Below, piece after piece: positions 1 to 12,214 of a stretch of DNA of 64,000 nucleotides. Both the position numbers and the translations under genes were made by a program. Each line of letters opens with the position of its first letter. Positions within the stretch are counted from its first letter, which is position 1. The notes beneath the pieces are model-generated. The model made no database searches. It had not been told where the DNA came from and worked only from the letters and a program-made list of their open reading frames with translations. The stretch lies in contig OY783207.1 in the NCBI GenBank assembly GCA_963678705.1, positions 930,001 through 994,000 on the forward strand. The letters run 5' to 3'. Source of the stretch: Panorpa germanica. Taxonomy: Eukaryota; Arthropoda; Insecta; Mecoptera; Panorpidae.

Positions 1-1327
1 GTAGATCCCCAGCCGGATAATTCAGCAGTTCCGGTGTGGATAATTCCAAATCCAGGGAATGCGATGGGTTGCACGAAAGCGTTGAAAGACCATGGAGCAG
101 CTACTCGGATCTACATCAAATATTTTAATTAATAAACTGATAGAGTGAAACTTTAGATTGATTTTAGTTTCCTGTTTAGAAACTTACCAGAGCAATATCA
201 TGGGGTCCAACTCCGCCAGCGTATTGGGAGTGGATGTCGGTGCGCGCAATTTCGCGGGTCTGGCGTGTTCCTTCAGTGATGGCAATATTGTGTGCGCCAG
301 CAACAATCTGTAATTATTAGATTCTTGTTAATTTTATTTTCTAAGAAATCAGTAGTAAAATTTGTCAAATGAAACTTACTATAAGACGGCCAACACCTGG
401 TGCTTCGGTGATGCAATGGGCGGCTGTGAGGACATAGGTGTCACTGATGATGGAACCTCCGCAGATGTGGGTGTTCAAAGTAAGAATAACCCATTGAATG
501 GAAATCTGGTGAGGGTATTGGTTGGGTTGAGCAACTGATCCACCCACAACGCGTCCCTTAGGGAACCCGAAGGCTACGTCTGTAACAAGAAAAGAAAATT
601 ATACATCTCGGAACATGTTTTAAATTTGCATCAAAACATTTAAATGCTTAAGTATCATTCCCATTCACTGCTTTAATTTAATTTGAATTGTTTAGCATAT
701 GGCAATACGCACAGTACTATTTTTAATTTAATTTATTTTTAGGTTCTCTTAGTTTTTTTAAAACCTTACAAGGTCCAATGTTTTAAATTATAAATATTAA
801 ATTAAGAAAAACTATGTTATATTATAACCTCCAAAATGTGATAATCTGTCAAAATGTAGTAGGATTTACTTTTAAAAGAAATTTAATGTCAGTTTTTGAA
901 AAATATAGAAGAGAAAACAATTTCTATTACTAATTGTTATTAAAAATAGCAATTTATATTACTAAGGATGCATACGCACCAACTAAATTAAATTAAAACA
1001 CAAATGTGAAAAGGAATGCTTAAACGAAAACCTGAAATCTAGATTACAATATTAAATAAAAACAGTAAATTAAATATCAAAACTGTGAGTAGCTTATTTA
1101 TTTTGAGAGTACCTTATTTATTTTAGTCAATTCAATGTTTATAAATTTTTAGTAATTAATTTTTTTTTAAATTTCTATTGTAATATGATCTATAAATTTT
1201 AAAATTATTGTTCATAAGCATGAAAAAAGTAATAAGTAATATAATATTGTTACGGAAATAATTTTTACTTACCTTTGGCGTAAGCCGTTGCTACCAGCAG
1301 AGCAAGTGTCAGTGCGAAAATCTTCAT
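1..1327 (-). CDS. Secreted trypsin/chymotrypsin-like serine protease, 5' four exons (gene runs off the left edge)
   Basis: This is an S1-family protease, most likely a secreted digestive enzyme. Exons (minus strand) are 1327-1273, 579-380, 307-188 and 110-1, with GT-AG introns whose phases all join. Residues 1-17 form a signal peptide (MKIFALTLALLVATAYA). A short propeptide ends at R in RVVGG, the usual trypsin-cut activation site. Exon 2 carries the catalytic His in TAAHC and the first disulphide Cys in ICGGS. Exon 3 carries the catalytic Asp in HDIAL. Exon 4 reaches SGWGST, typical just past the mid-protein linker. The Ser (GDSGG) exon, and so substrate specificity (trypsin or chymotrypsin), lies beyond base 1. 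Intron 1 (580-1272) holds a MITE (652-1097). The family call is secure and the precise subtype is open. Confidence 0.93.
652..1097 (-). mobile_element. E-family MITE (copy E1) inside protease intron 1
   Basis: This about 446-bp sequence matches E2 (44760-45284) in inverse orientation, including CATTCCCATTCACTG at its left end and the inner ATCTAGATTACAATATTAAAT region. The left end follows TTAA at 648-651; the right end has diverged. It fills much of the 693-bp intron and touches neither splice site. Confidence 0.7.
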
Positions 1328-1334
1328 TTTGAGA

Positions 1335-1370
1335 AATGATGCTCTTGTTCAAACTTCTGCTCCTTTTATA
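1335..1370 (-). promoter_or_regulatory. Core promoter of the serine protease gene (TATA box)
   Basis: TATAAAAG is read on the minus strand at 1370-1363, 36 bases before the ATG at 1327. An initiator-like CATCATT about 28 bases downstream (near 1340) would give a 5' leader of only about 15 nt. A short leader and strong TATA box are usual for highly expressed insect gut proteases. The transcription start itself is inferred. Confidence 0.6.
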
Positions 1371-2245
1371 CAGAATCAAATCAGCACTAACCAACAAAAT
1401 AATAGATAACATGATTAAAATCTTTGTTCTATATACGATGTATTTGTTTTTGTAATTAAATATTTTAAATTATCTTCTTAATCTACATTAATTAATAATT
1501 CAAATTTGATAAAACCTCGAAAAACCCAATTTAATTACACCAGTTTTGATTGCAAATAATTAATCTTAAAATGATGAATTAGATAATTTGGTGTTAATAC
1601 CAGAATCAGTCAATCAAGAGATTAGTACTGTATTGATTCAATTAATTTAATTTGGTAAATGACGCCTGCCTGGTTTATCAAAAAGATTTGTTATCATTTT
1701 TATATTCCGCCCACTTACGCAGTATTTGAAGATCTACTATGACTTGCAATATCCAAATTAGAAGTATGGACCTTGTAGTAGCTATACATAAGGTTCATTC
1801 TAGAATAATACCGTCTAATCGTAACAACAATCACTAATTAATGAAATTTTTTAAATAAAAATAAATAGGAATAGAAAATTTATTAATGTTGTTCTACAGA
1901 TAAATTCAAAATAACAAAGAAAATATTTTCGATTCGTGTGAAAATATTTAGTAATAAATAAACTTGGACATGAAATAATATTTACAGATGTATGAAGCAA
2001 GTCTCCTGTAAGATGTTCGATTAGAATATAAGATGAAAACAGTAACTAGAAGAATGCACTAGTGCGCAGCGGGAAGCACCTTAATAAAGAAATGAATAAA
2101 TTACATACTCAGTTCTATTGCGTAAAGACTTTTATATTAGCATATCATTTAATTCGTTAAGTCATGAAAACGCATCTTAACTTAGGCATAGTTGCATGTA
2201 GTATTTAATTTGAGACCTCGTGTTTGGAATATGTTGTCAGTATCT

Positions 2246-2248
<3 letters not shown>
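1371..2248. other. Upstream of the protease, AT-rich, nothing recognised
   Basis: No open frame with coding character, repeat or RNA gene could be recognised. It should include the distal promoter of the protease. Confidence 0.5.

Positions 2249-2336
<88 letters not shown>
2249..2336. repeat. (CT)n microsatellite
   Basis: About 85 bases of nearly pure CT, with single T or A interruptions. The open frame across it encodes only Leu-Ser repeats and is not a gene. Confidence 0.95.
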
Positions 2337-4744
2337 TTATTGTTGCCAATGGATCTAAAACTCTTTTGCAGTTGACTGAATGCTCAATTTAAACTGCTTC
2401 GACCTTACTTCCTCGGGCTGTATTTTACGTAAAACTGGTAACGAAAAAAGTGAATTCGATTTTCGAAAACACGCGCGTCTTGTGTCAAAGTTTCAAGCCA
2501 ATCGACCGACTACTTTTCGAGTATTGCACAAATAAACACAGGCTAAATATAAGTCTAAAGTCTATATAAAGAACACTATTATTTTAATAGTACTTTCTTA
2601 TTCGAATGTACAATTCAATTGGGAAAATGTGAAAATGTCGTATATGACTATGATGATACACTGAGAGACTTCCCCCTTCTCCTTCCACCCCTAACACTAT
2701 CCCTATTTGTCGTTTTGTTTACAAACATGTTCCACTAACATTTATATTAAAAATTACTCAAACTCAAACAAAAAGTTTTGTTTGTTAAATATATAATAAG
2801 AAGTAATACAACTTCATATGTATGCACCCTATTTTGCACCCCATTTGCACCCTATTGTTAAAATACTTTTACGTTTTACAATACATACTCGTGTTGTGTT
2901 TAACTAAAGCAACGCCGATGCATCTTTGTCATTACTTATGCATGTTTATCATTGGTCTTTATGTAACAAAATCCAGAGCGGGATTCAACGAAATATATTC
3001 TTTCTACAGCGTAGCTTATTCGTAAGATGTTCGCATTTAATTAATTATTTCTGCTACACCTCTACAAATGTTTAAGCAATTGACCTGCTCTATAAGAATT
3101 TGATGAGCAAAAATATTCTTCCTATTTCAAAAGTAGTATAAAAAATATATATATTTATATGTAATTATGCAAGTAGCATTATGTAAGAAATAAAGTATTG
3201 AATTGTTATGATATAATGGGTTCGAGTTCCCATGTCGAAATTCGTGAATACATTAAAAGTTGTTGGGCTGCCAGCCAACTCTAATGAGCATTCATTATGA
3301 CGTGATGTGTGATAGCCGATAGCAGCGCATAAAAACTGCAGACTGAAGATGCTTCTACGACTATGCCCATGTCCCACACATGTTGCACTTGCAGTTGCAG
3401 TCTAGTTTGTTAATTACATCGTCATGGGAAATTCATTAGACTGACTTGAATGCATTTATTAAGAAACGAGCAAATTAGCGACATTAGCTGTCTTGGGTTT
3501 ACGAGACGGTTGCTTTTCTTTAAGGTCTTTAACTTTTTTAATTACTTTTTCAACAACAACTAACGCAAAGTAGTCTTTATTAGTGTGTAGCTCTCAGGAT
3601 TGTTCTTAAAGTAGCAATAAGCTCTGCACATGCAAATTAAATTTACATGCCTTATTTAATTTCTGCCTATTTCCGAAAATATTGATTCGTTTTGTTTATC
3701 AGAATAAGTGAGAGAAAACATTTTCTCCTTACTTCCAAATACAGACACACAAAATGATTTATCTACAGGTAATTAGACTTCTTTATTAATTTACTTAATT
3801 AATAAGATATAAATTATATAAATTAAATTCGGGATTTACAAATAAACAAAGCAGAATATGTTAAAACGACGGATTTATTAATTATTTAATTTCCAAGTTG
3901 AATAAACTGTTTCTAACCAGGTTCAGGTGTTTCGCCAGGTGAGCGACATTAGCCTTAGCGTAAATTCAGGTCCAAACAAACAGGAAACTGTCGGTCATCA
4001 CGTCGACTAAATTTTTTCTATTATAATTAATATTGTTTTAAATTTTAGGGACAAAATATACTACAAGTAATCTACATATATTATAAAAAGTGTGACGTCA
4101 TAAATTTATTATAAATAGTGGGGGATACACGCTTATTGTCTGTCTTCAGATTTACATATTATTTAAACAGAATAATAAAATATTTAATTTGTATTTAAAT
4201 GAATACTAACAGAGATTCTATTATCATTAACGAAACGAATCGTTGGATTTTAGTACAAAAGGCACCACGTAGCGGTAAAAGATGGAACTTAATAAGTATA
4301 AATGTGTCTGACTGCCTCACAGACGTTTAGACTCATGAATTACATCTTAAAAAGAACTTGCATTGACTCGCTCGGTTGTATGACTACATGAAAATTATCT
4401 TCGCAAACAGTTAGATGCAGTTATTTGTGTATACAGTAATTGTATGTTAAATTATATGAAATTGATTTAAAAGTATGTTATTTGATTAGAGGCATTAGCT
4501 ATGCAAACGCTAATTAGATTAACTTAATCTTATAATTATAACGTATCTATGTGCTTAACATCAAAGTGTTATTTTGTTAAATGTATAAATAACTGCTTTA
4601 TAGATAAAGAAAACATAGCACGAGTATATAAGCAAAATGTGTTATATTTATTATTAATATTTTATTGTAATGTTTTTGTCATTAGGCACTATCATTGTGA
4701 TTAATTACATACTGTCTACCCATTCTCGTTCTTTCCAAAAGAAA
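2337..4744. other. Intergenic, nothing recognised
   Basis: AT-rich sequence. A tRNA B-box-like string (GGTTCGAGTTCC, near 3219) has no matching A box or cloverleaf. No other feature can be supported. Confidence 0.5.
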
Positions 4745-5905
4745 CACATATAATTTATATCTCTGCTTTCCTTTTCTCTGGGAGATAGAAAGGAGAAACA
4801 AAAAGAAGAAAGGAATACTTTGAAAGTAACAGAATGGTGAAAGAAGAGGCAGAGATAAGAAGAGACGAAACCGCACGTGTGGAAGAGGGGCTAAGGAGGA
4901 GAGGCAGAGAAATATAGCAGCAGGAAAGAATGGAAGAAATGTATAATAGCAAATATAATGAAAGATACAAGAGGATTTAGGAGAGAGATACGAGAAAAAG
5001 AGACAAGAAGAGTAGCAAAATTTAGATTTGGAAACGAAGAGAAATGCAGCAGATACTGGATGCTGGAGAGAGATAGAAATGCTGAAGCACATCAGGAAAA
5101 AAAATTGTGCAGCTATTGAAAGGAGGCATTGAAAGGAAGAGATGGATGGTGGAGATAGAGAGAAAGTACTAAAAGAGGCAGTGAAGGGAAACAGGAGAAA
5201 GGAAGAAGTAGTGAGGAAACAGTTAAACTTCAGTCCAGAAAAATAGAGGATTTTTCGGAAAGGAGAAAAGGACAAGAGGTGGATGACGGAGATAGAGACA
5301 ATAATAAAATAGTAAAGGAAGAGAGTCAAGAAGAAATAGTAAAGTAAGAGAGTCAAGAGGAAATAGTAAAGATAGAGCGTCTATGCCTGTAATAGACATA
5401 AGTGGAGAAGTGAAAACGAAGACAGAAGGCAGGAAGGATAGTGAAAAGATAATAGAGGGTTTGTCGAGAGGAGACAAGGAAGGCAAGAGGTGATAAATGA
5501 AGATACAGGCAATAAGGAAGGAGAAGCAGGAAACGGTGTGAATAAAGGAGGAGTAGGGGACAGGAAAAGAGAGGATCAAGAAAAGAAGAAACAGAGAGTA
5601 CTATTCGAAGTAGTAATAGTCTAGAATAGTTTAAGTTTAGTTTTTAACTTTGAATTTATATGAAATGCATGGTGGAGATAGAGAGAAAGAGCGAGGAAAG
5701 AAAAGGAATGGCAGAGTAGAAACAAGAGAAAGAGTATCAGGACGAAACAAGCAGTAGGGATTTAAGTTTATTTGTTTTATTTTTATATATTTTTTAGCAG
5801 GAGTGAGAATGGGTAGATAGAATAAGGATTACAAATAAAATGTAATCAAGCACAAGGCGGCAGAATGTAGTGCCTAATGGCAAAAACATTAAAATATAAT
5901 AATAA
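4745..5905 (+). mobile_element. R1-clade-like LINE, subfamily 2, 5'-truncated, interrupted by a second LINE
   Basis: This is the tail of ORF2 and the 3' UTR of a non-LTR retrotransposon. Bases 4830-5166 resemble the ORF2 end seen intact at 33396-33794, with many lesions. The remainder of the UTR (5690-5905) ends in GCACAAGGCGGCAGAATG, GTGCCTAATGGCAAAAAC and a short A-rich tail, a tail shared only with 24838-25345. The 5' limit is approximate. It is split by 5167-5668. Confidence 0.7.
5167..5668 (+). mobile_element. R1-clade-like LINE, subfamily 1, nested in the subfamily-2 copy
   Basis: A 502-bp segment matching subfamily 1 (compare 9168-9657) is flanked by a perfect 21-bp direct repeat, ATGGTGGAGATAGAGAGAAAG without its last base, at 5146-5166 and 5669-5689. 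It is truncated at the 5' end. It also stops at GAAATGC, before the usual AAGCCGAAAGGCACAC tail, so its 3' end is short as well. Confidence 0.75.
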
Positions 5906-7461
5906 TAAATAAAACATATATATTGTGAGACATTCTTATAATTTAAAATAAGTACTGGCCCTTTGTCACGTGACAACTGAAGACAGTTACGTCGAGTGCT
6001 ACTTAAGCGACAGGCAGCGAGTCAACCCACTGTTGCTACTAGGCGTAGTGCTAGGCTCCGGGCCTATTTAACATAATTTGGAGCACCTCTGTTACTCTAA
6101 TGAAATCACGTACACAGATGAGGTGTCACTACATAAATAATCCTATGAAAGTGCGTACTGAATTCCTGGAATTTAGAAAAGAATTCGAGGAATTTGAGCC
6201 CATAGGGTTTTAATTTATTCCGTTTATAGAACAGACGTTGCGTACCTACTTGTAAGCCGCTTAACTGTTCATCTAATTATTCTCTGATCTTACAAAGATT
6301 ACATGTATGGTATATTTACTCATTCGGAACTTAATGAAAATTATTTGTTAGTATCTAGGTACACATGTTGGAAAATTTGGAGTCTTTCACATCATGATGT
6401 GAGCAGTACTGTGCAAATTAGTTGGAACCCACTTTCGTTCATTGTATCTAAGTGAAGATCGTTCTGATACAAGTCTAAACTTGCGCGTGTCCATTGCTTA
6501 TCCGAACTAATTCGCAGTACTGTAGATTCATTATCAAGAACTCTAATAAAGCAGTGGTAAAAATATATCACATAACATCGGTGTGTGTGTTTCATTGAAT
6601 GATTCTTGCAAGTCACAGACCTGTCAGACTTCAGAAAAAGTCGCTAATCTATGAGCATTACGAATAGAAATGTCAAATTTAGAAATACCAAAACAGCGAT
6701 TATATTTGGCAAACCACTTATTATGAATTCTAAATACATTTGTCGAATTGAAATGGTTTGATATGGTAATTACTTCATGCGGTCTGCGTTCTGGAAACGG
6801 ATCTTCAATAGAATTACCATAATTGCCAATTCCATGGCGCATTGAATAGTAGATGGCTTAGTTTATTTTTTTTAAATATAACTCGTGATATCGACTCCAG
6901 ATTATGTGTGGCTAATTTGTAGACCAGTCGAATTATATACTGTAATAGCAAACAGCCTTGGATCTTGGACTCTTTTTAAACGGAGCTATTTACTGATACT
7001 TACTTGAAACTTGCAAAAACGAGGCCTGAAACTCCTAGGTGCAGGATAAAAACAAAGTACAGTGGTACATCATATCTCTATGGATATTGAAACAAATTAA
7101 TTTGGGGTATCCTCTGTTCGCGTGAACATCATCAATCTAAAGCCACAGTTTCTTAACAATTAAAATGACTATTTCCTTTGCAAATCTGCTCTAAGGTCAA
7201 TCTAGAATTAAGTTTAGCACACTGTTGGAATTTATCTTCTAAACAATTACCTTTTGTGATATTCGAAGTTTCTTTTAATAGACAACCAACTATGTTTCCT
7301 TGCATAGGCATTTTTTTCAATTTCCGCATTATTCTTGCATTCAATCTTACAAATGTTGAAAGTAATGAAATAAATTCAAAGAAACGGGAAGCTTATTGAT
7401 GCACAGCCTCTGCTTTTGTGTTGTAGATGATAAGAAAAAGTCAAATTGTGTCAGTCATGCT
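5906..7461. other. Mostly unassigned DNA with one coding-like open frame
   Basis: Apart from the open frame at 6624-6842, no repeat or gene was recognised. The GC content is locally higher near 5980-6080. Confidence 0.4.
6624..6842 (-). CDS. Unrecognised 72-codon open frame with coding-like composition
   Basis: The frame starts with ATG at 6842 and is rich in charged and aromatic residues (FPERRPHEV, HNKWFAKYNRCF), unlike the low-complexity frames around it. No family could be assigned. The continuation beyond the stop is coding-like only in broken patches down to about 6390. It could be one exon of a host gene or a decayed element. Confidence that it is a functional gene is low. Confidence 0.15.
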   Translation of the reverse strand: MRHGIGNYGNSIEDPFPERRPHEVITISNHFNSTNVFRIHNKWFAKYNRCFGISKFDISIRNAHRLATFSEV

Positions 7462-7465
7462 TTAA

Positions 7466-8198
7466 GGAGGTATAGGACGTTAACGTAAATGATGAAAACG
7501 TTGTGAAATTTGGAAGGTCGATACAAATAGTTAAAATACATGCTGTCTCAAAATTTTAGAGACCTAGGGTTCACAGTTTTCTTTTTATACATGATTAAAA
7601 ATAGTCATTTTCCATACAAATCATAATTTTTAGCTCAATTTCACCACATAATATAACTTTTAACTATTAAAAAATGGTGACACGGCTTTCAAAAACTAAG
7701 TGTATATAAAAGAATCTTTTCTTTAACTATTGCAAACAGAAAATTATCAAAAGAATACCTATTTACGGAAATATTTAAATAAAACCTTTAAGAAACAGTA
7801 AGTGTAGGTTAGTAGCCGGCAACGTTGCAAATACCAATTTGAGCGGGAAATTCAAAATCGGAATAAATGTTATACAAAATATAACAGAACAATTTATTTG
7901 TCAAAGAACCAAATCACGCATGCGTCAACACACGTAAATTTACAGCGTTTCCAAATTCCTTTTTCCTTTTTCAAAATATTTAATTTGAATTTAAATTGAA
8001 TTAATATAAATTTGATATTAATTATAGGTAATTTTTAATTTATTAAACTATTATATGCATAAAAAAATTATTTTAACAAGCAAAAAGCAGTTTAATAGGG
8101 AATTGAAAAATTCAGTTTCAAAGTTACAGTCTCGTATATTTCCTTCTTGTATTACCGAGAGATAAACTTTTAGTATTGACGGTAGGTCCTGTACCTCC
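7466..8198 (+). mobile_element. G-family TTAA element, copy G1
   Basis: A non-coding element of 733 bp has ends GGAGGTATAGGACGT and its near inverse GGTCCTGTACCTCC. It is flanked by TTAA at 7462-7465 and 8199-8202, the target of piggyBac-type transposases. Two further copies lie at 14129-14856 and 44037-44755. No transposase is encoded, so it needs an enzyme supplied elsewhere. Confidence 0.85.
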
Positions 8199-8202
8199 TT
8201 AA

Positions 8203-9021
8203 GAGTATCTAATAAAAAATTTAGGAAACTTTGTAGGCAATGCATTAGAATTTACTGCCTTAAGGAACAGTGCAATTTTATCAAAAGTACGTGAAAGCAT
8301 AGGTTTAATTATTTCATGACGTAATATTTAGATTTTTATTTTATTGTACTGTATATCGTAATTTCAAATACTAATATAAAACTGGCCACTCATTATCATT
8401 CGGAATGTATAGGCCAAAAACTTCACTGCCAAAGTGATGTACATTAGTTCGATTCCAACTCGGCAAGATCGCGTCATGTTCTGGTCTTATTTTGTACTTG
8501 AACATGCTTGCGATTTCTAACCTAAATTTTAGTAAAAGCGTTTATGCGTCCATTGTTGCCAGACCATCCACTTATTCATATAATGAATTCCTTCTTATAC
8601 ATGTACACTCACTAATTAATATCTTAACGCCAAATTTTCTTATTTATTTATGATCAAACGTAAATGATTTGGTAATTATTTTAATTCTTCATTTCCGCAA
8701 ATAACACTTAAGATCATTTTGAAGGTCAAACATAATAAATAAAATCATTAAGTGTTGTTGATATTTTGGCGTACCCTTGTCCATGTAACCAGCTACTTGA
8801 TACGTGAAATTTGTAAACCATATGTCTTAATTATGTCTTGAATACTTCTGGAAGAAGCTGCTGCAATTAAATACTCGTAATTATTACATTTACATAATAG
8901 CACTCATGTGTAACTAGTTTTGTTTGTAACAAATAATGACTTATTACTTTGTTAGTTATTAGATAAATTTATCAATAACAAAGAGCACTTTTAGATGGGT
9001 ACTCATCACGGAAAAACAATT
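8203..9021. other. Intergenic, nothing recognised
   Basis: AT-rich sequence without a supportable gene, repeat or RNA. Confidence 0.5.
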
Positions 9022-9029
9022 TTCTATCA

Positions 9030-9735
9030 GCATATATTGGCCAGCTATTAAAGGGAGGCAGAGAAGGAAAGAGGTGGATGGCGGAAATAGAAAAAAGGAA
9101 AGAAAAAACCGGACAATAAATAAGCTCGTAGCTGGGTTGCATAGGGAACATGAAGAGAGAGGAAGTACTAAAAGAGGCAGTGAAGGGAAGCAGGAGAAAG
9201 AAAGAAGTAGCGAGGAAACAGTTAAACTTCAGTCCAGAAAAATAGAGGATTTGCGGAAAGGAGATAAGGATAAGAGGTGGATGACGGAGATAGAGACAAT
9301 AATAAAATAGTAAAGGAAGAGAGTCAAGAAGAAATAGTAAAGTAAGAGAGTCAAGAGGAAATAGTAAAGATAGAGCGTTTATGCCTGTAATAGACATAAG
9401 TGGAGAAGTGAAAACGAAAAGAGAAGGCAGGAAGGATAGTGAAAAGATAATAGAGGGTTTGTCGAGAGGAGACAAGGAAGGCAAGAGGTAGATACAGGCA
9501 ATAAGAAAGGAGAAGCAGGAAACGGTGTGAATAAAGGAGGAGTAGGGGACATGAAGAGAGAGGATCAAGAAAAGAAGAAACAGAGAGTACTATTCGAAGT
9601 AGTAATAGTCTAGAATAGTTTAAGTTTAGTTTTTAACTTTGAATTTATATGAAATACATTAAGAAATATAATAATGTAGATTGTAAAGCCGAAAGGCACA
9701 CAATTAATATTCGTATAATAAATAAAAAAAAAAAA
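9030..9735 (+). mobile_element. R1-clade-like LINE, subfamily 1, 5'-truncated
   Basis: It begins inside the last ORF2 codons (ATTGGCCAGCTATTAAA) and runs through the full 3' UTR to AAGCCGAAAGGCACACAATT and an A-rich tail. An 8-bp repeat TTCTATCA flanks it (9022-9029, 9736-9743), as expected for target-primed insertion. Confidence 0.8.
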
Positions 9736-9743
9736 TTCTATCA

Positions 9744-10654
9744 ACCGTCTTCTTTCTCATCATCCATCAGACTCATCAACGATGCTTGCAGTGCCATCCA
9801 TACGTCACATGGACACATTTCTTGGCGCATGCGCATCGTTCAGTTCTTCTAATTGTAGTTTGAATTGTTATTCACGCTTTGTAAAGGATTGTGTGAATTG
9901 TTGAGCGTTAAACATAGAGTTAGACCTCTGGGAATAAGATCGTAACGGGATTCAAACTGATTTAATACAAAACAGACATTTTAAAACATTTCTATAAACG
10001 TAAAACCATCAACGATTAACTCAACGTTTTCATTCATTTCGTATTCCCAACGTTCATTGTTCTTTATACGTGATGAAGTTGCGTAATCAAATTTTACTGA
10101 AAAGATCACTCAAGAGTTGCATGCAGACAGTGGCATTCTGCGTGGTGTAAGGCTAGGCGCACACTAGAACATCGGTACCCCAAAAATCGGCTACCAATCT
10201 TCGCTATAGTGTAGCTTTATAGTTTGTTATACTGGCTAATCTATATGACCTAGAGACAAAGGTAGAAAATGTAACGCACTGTAGTAACACTGAAATTAGA
10301 TTCTGTCTAATAGAACTATCACATGTGAACGTTACAAGACAATATAAGAAGTAGAAAATTAACTTTAAAATTAGGTTGGTGCATGCCAACAAAAGTTCCT
10401 TGCATTGCAAGACTATTTTCTATCTGGGGGTTAATTTCAGACTTTCTCAACTTCTCTTTACTTAGACTTTGACTCACCCCGAGTAAGACTGACTGACTTT
10501 GAGTTACTTGGACATATTCCGAATTGTATTTCTTTTTATAAAGCTTGACATAGTTAATACATTTATGCAACATGTATTGTTGCAATTTATCCGGACCGCA
10601 TTTTATGTAAATGTTCCTACCTCCACTGTCTGCAACAATTCGGAATCAGTCATT
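9744..10654. other. Intergenic, nothing recognised
   Basis: No gene-like or repeat structure could be supported, beyond a short GCGCACACTAGAACATCGG string near 10155 that may be an old MITE end. Confidence 0.4.
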
Positions 10655-10662
10655 CCTAACAA

Positions 10663-11023
10663 CAGAGGCGGCCTTAGGGGGTGGCAAGCAGGGCAACCGC
10701 CCGGGGCCTCGCTCTTGTAGCAGCCTCGCATTCTCGCGCAACAACCCACGTACAAAAATTCATTACTATTATTTATATATATGTATTCGAATCTCGCGCC
10801 TCGGTCTTTAGAAATTCCACTAGAATCACTGCTAGTTCCTCATCATCATTAATATTTGTAGTCTTTGTGCTTGTTAACTTTTATAAAACTTTTAATATAA
10901 AGTTTTATTTCTCGTCAATTATCATCAAAAATATTTACTTACAATTTACATAAATTATACAAAGAACAAGTGCCTCGCAAAGTTCTGCTGCCCGGGGCCT
11001 CGCAATGGCTAAGGCCGCCCCTG
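10663..11023. mobile_element. hAT-type non-autonomous element
   Basis: A 361-bp element has GC-rich inverted ends (CAGAGGCGGCCTTAG / CTAAGGCCGCCCCTG) in an AT-rich body, flanked by a perfect 8-bp duplication CCTAACAA (10655-10662, 11024-11031). CAG...CTG ends with an 8-bp duplication are diagnostic of hAT. Both subterminal regions also contain CCCGGGGCCTCGC. It has no transposase. Confidence 0.92.
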
Positions 11024-11031
11024 CCTAACAA

Positions 11032-11603
11032 TCCACTTTTTATCAAAGCAGCAAATTCGGTAGCTCACTCCAAAAAAACAAACATATCGCCAATGAATTG
11101 ACTTGAAATAAACCAATTAATTAGCGATTTTAATGGACCAACCACTGTGGTACAATCGTAAAATTTAAAAGCTAAATCAAGTAGATTCTTTTGGTCAATA
11201 AATCCATTAAACTGTTTCGAATAAGCAAATTAATATTCATTTTAAAATTATAATCAACAAGGAATTTTTTTCGTACATATTTATTTAATATAATAGTTGG
11301 TTTATATTTAGGCGCCAGAGAAAGAACCGTATTTTGATAACGATGAGACGCTGACAGATCCATTTAGTTTTCGTAGATCTGCAGGTCAAATTTAACAAGC
11401 TTCTTGTTTACATATTAAATTTAGAATTTAATTTATGATACTCTTAAATATATTTGAAAATTTTATAGTCATTTATTAATCAGAAATATGAATATTTACT
11501 TATTTATTTCATTTTTATTGTCTATGTATTTGTATTTTTTGTTTATACAAAATTAATTGCGGTTATACCTCGTTAATGAAAATTAATAATAATATTCAAA
11601 ACC
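11032..11603. other. Intergenic, nothing recognised
   Basis: AT-rich sequence; no supportable feature. Confidence 0.5.
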
Positions 11604-11605
11604 AT

Positions 11606-12212
11606 TGTTTTGTGTCCTCATTTTTTAGTGATCGATTTTTCAATTGTTGATTGAAATTGATGTTAATAAATGTGTATTGGTGTGTCTATTTTATTAAATA
11701 TCTAAATGTTGACGGAGATAAAGCAATTAAACATTTGAATTGTAGTTTTAGCGCTAGAAATGGTCGGCCATATTTGTATGACGTAAAATGTATTTTAACG
11801 TCAGTTATTGGTTGATTAGTTTAGTGCTGTGGTAATATTTTATAGCTGTTGGTAGTCGAAATAATCAAGTCAAGTCAAAGAATAATAAGTTTTTATTTTA
11901 TTTAACCCTGCTGAGGCAGACATGATATTGAAATCTGATTGATCCTTGAAATAGCTGTAAATAATATTTGATATTTTGAAATATAAATACATATAGCAGA
12001 GATTTATAAAAGAGATAGTCACATGCATTTGGAATGTTGTACAACGTTGAATCCCTTTAATAATTAAAGAGAAAAATTTACTTTTTTAATTTGTAATATC
12101 TCCTGAAATATAATGAGTTATTAAAAAGTAATTGGGCATCTGAGGTTCTAGTAACCCACTTTATCAATATATAGTACAGTTTTATAGAAATTAAGACATA
12201 GGACACAAGCCC
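11606..12212 (+). mobile_element. M-family element, copy M1
   Basis: A full-length 607-bp copy. Its ends are TGTTTTGTGTCC (the GGGCTTGTGTCC end with substitutions) and GGACACAAGCCC, each next to AT. The body includes the GGTCGGCCATATTTGTATGA block shared by all seven copies. It has no coding capacity. Confidence 0.85.
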
Positions 12213-12214
12213 AT

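Noticed and set aside
2192-2392. 66-codon open frame rich in Leu and Ser
   Set aside because: Produced by the (CT)n microsatellite.
3200-3240. tRNA-like B box GGTTCGAGTTCC
   Set aside because: No A box at the right distance and no acceptor or anticodon stem could be drawn; no poly(T) stop. Not called as tRNA or SINE.
4682-5579. Long minus-strand open frames, Ser/Leu/Phe rich
   Set aside because: Antisense of purine-rich LINE sequence; the same happens at 8972-9568, 26496-27170 and 35396-35929.
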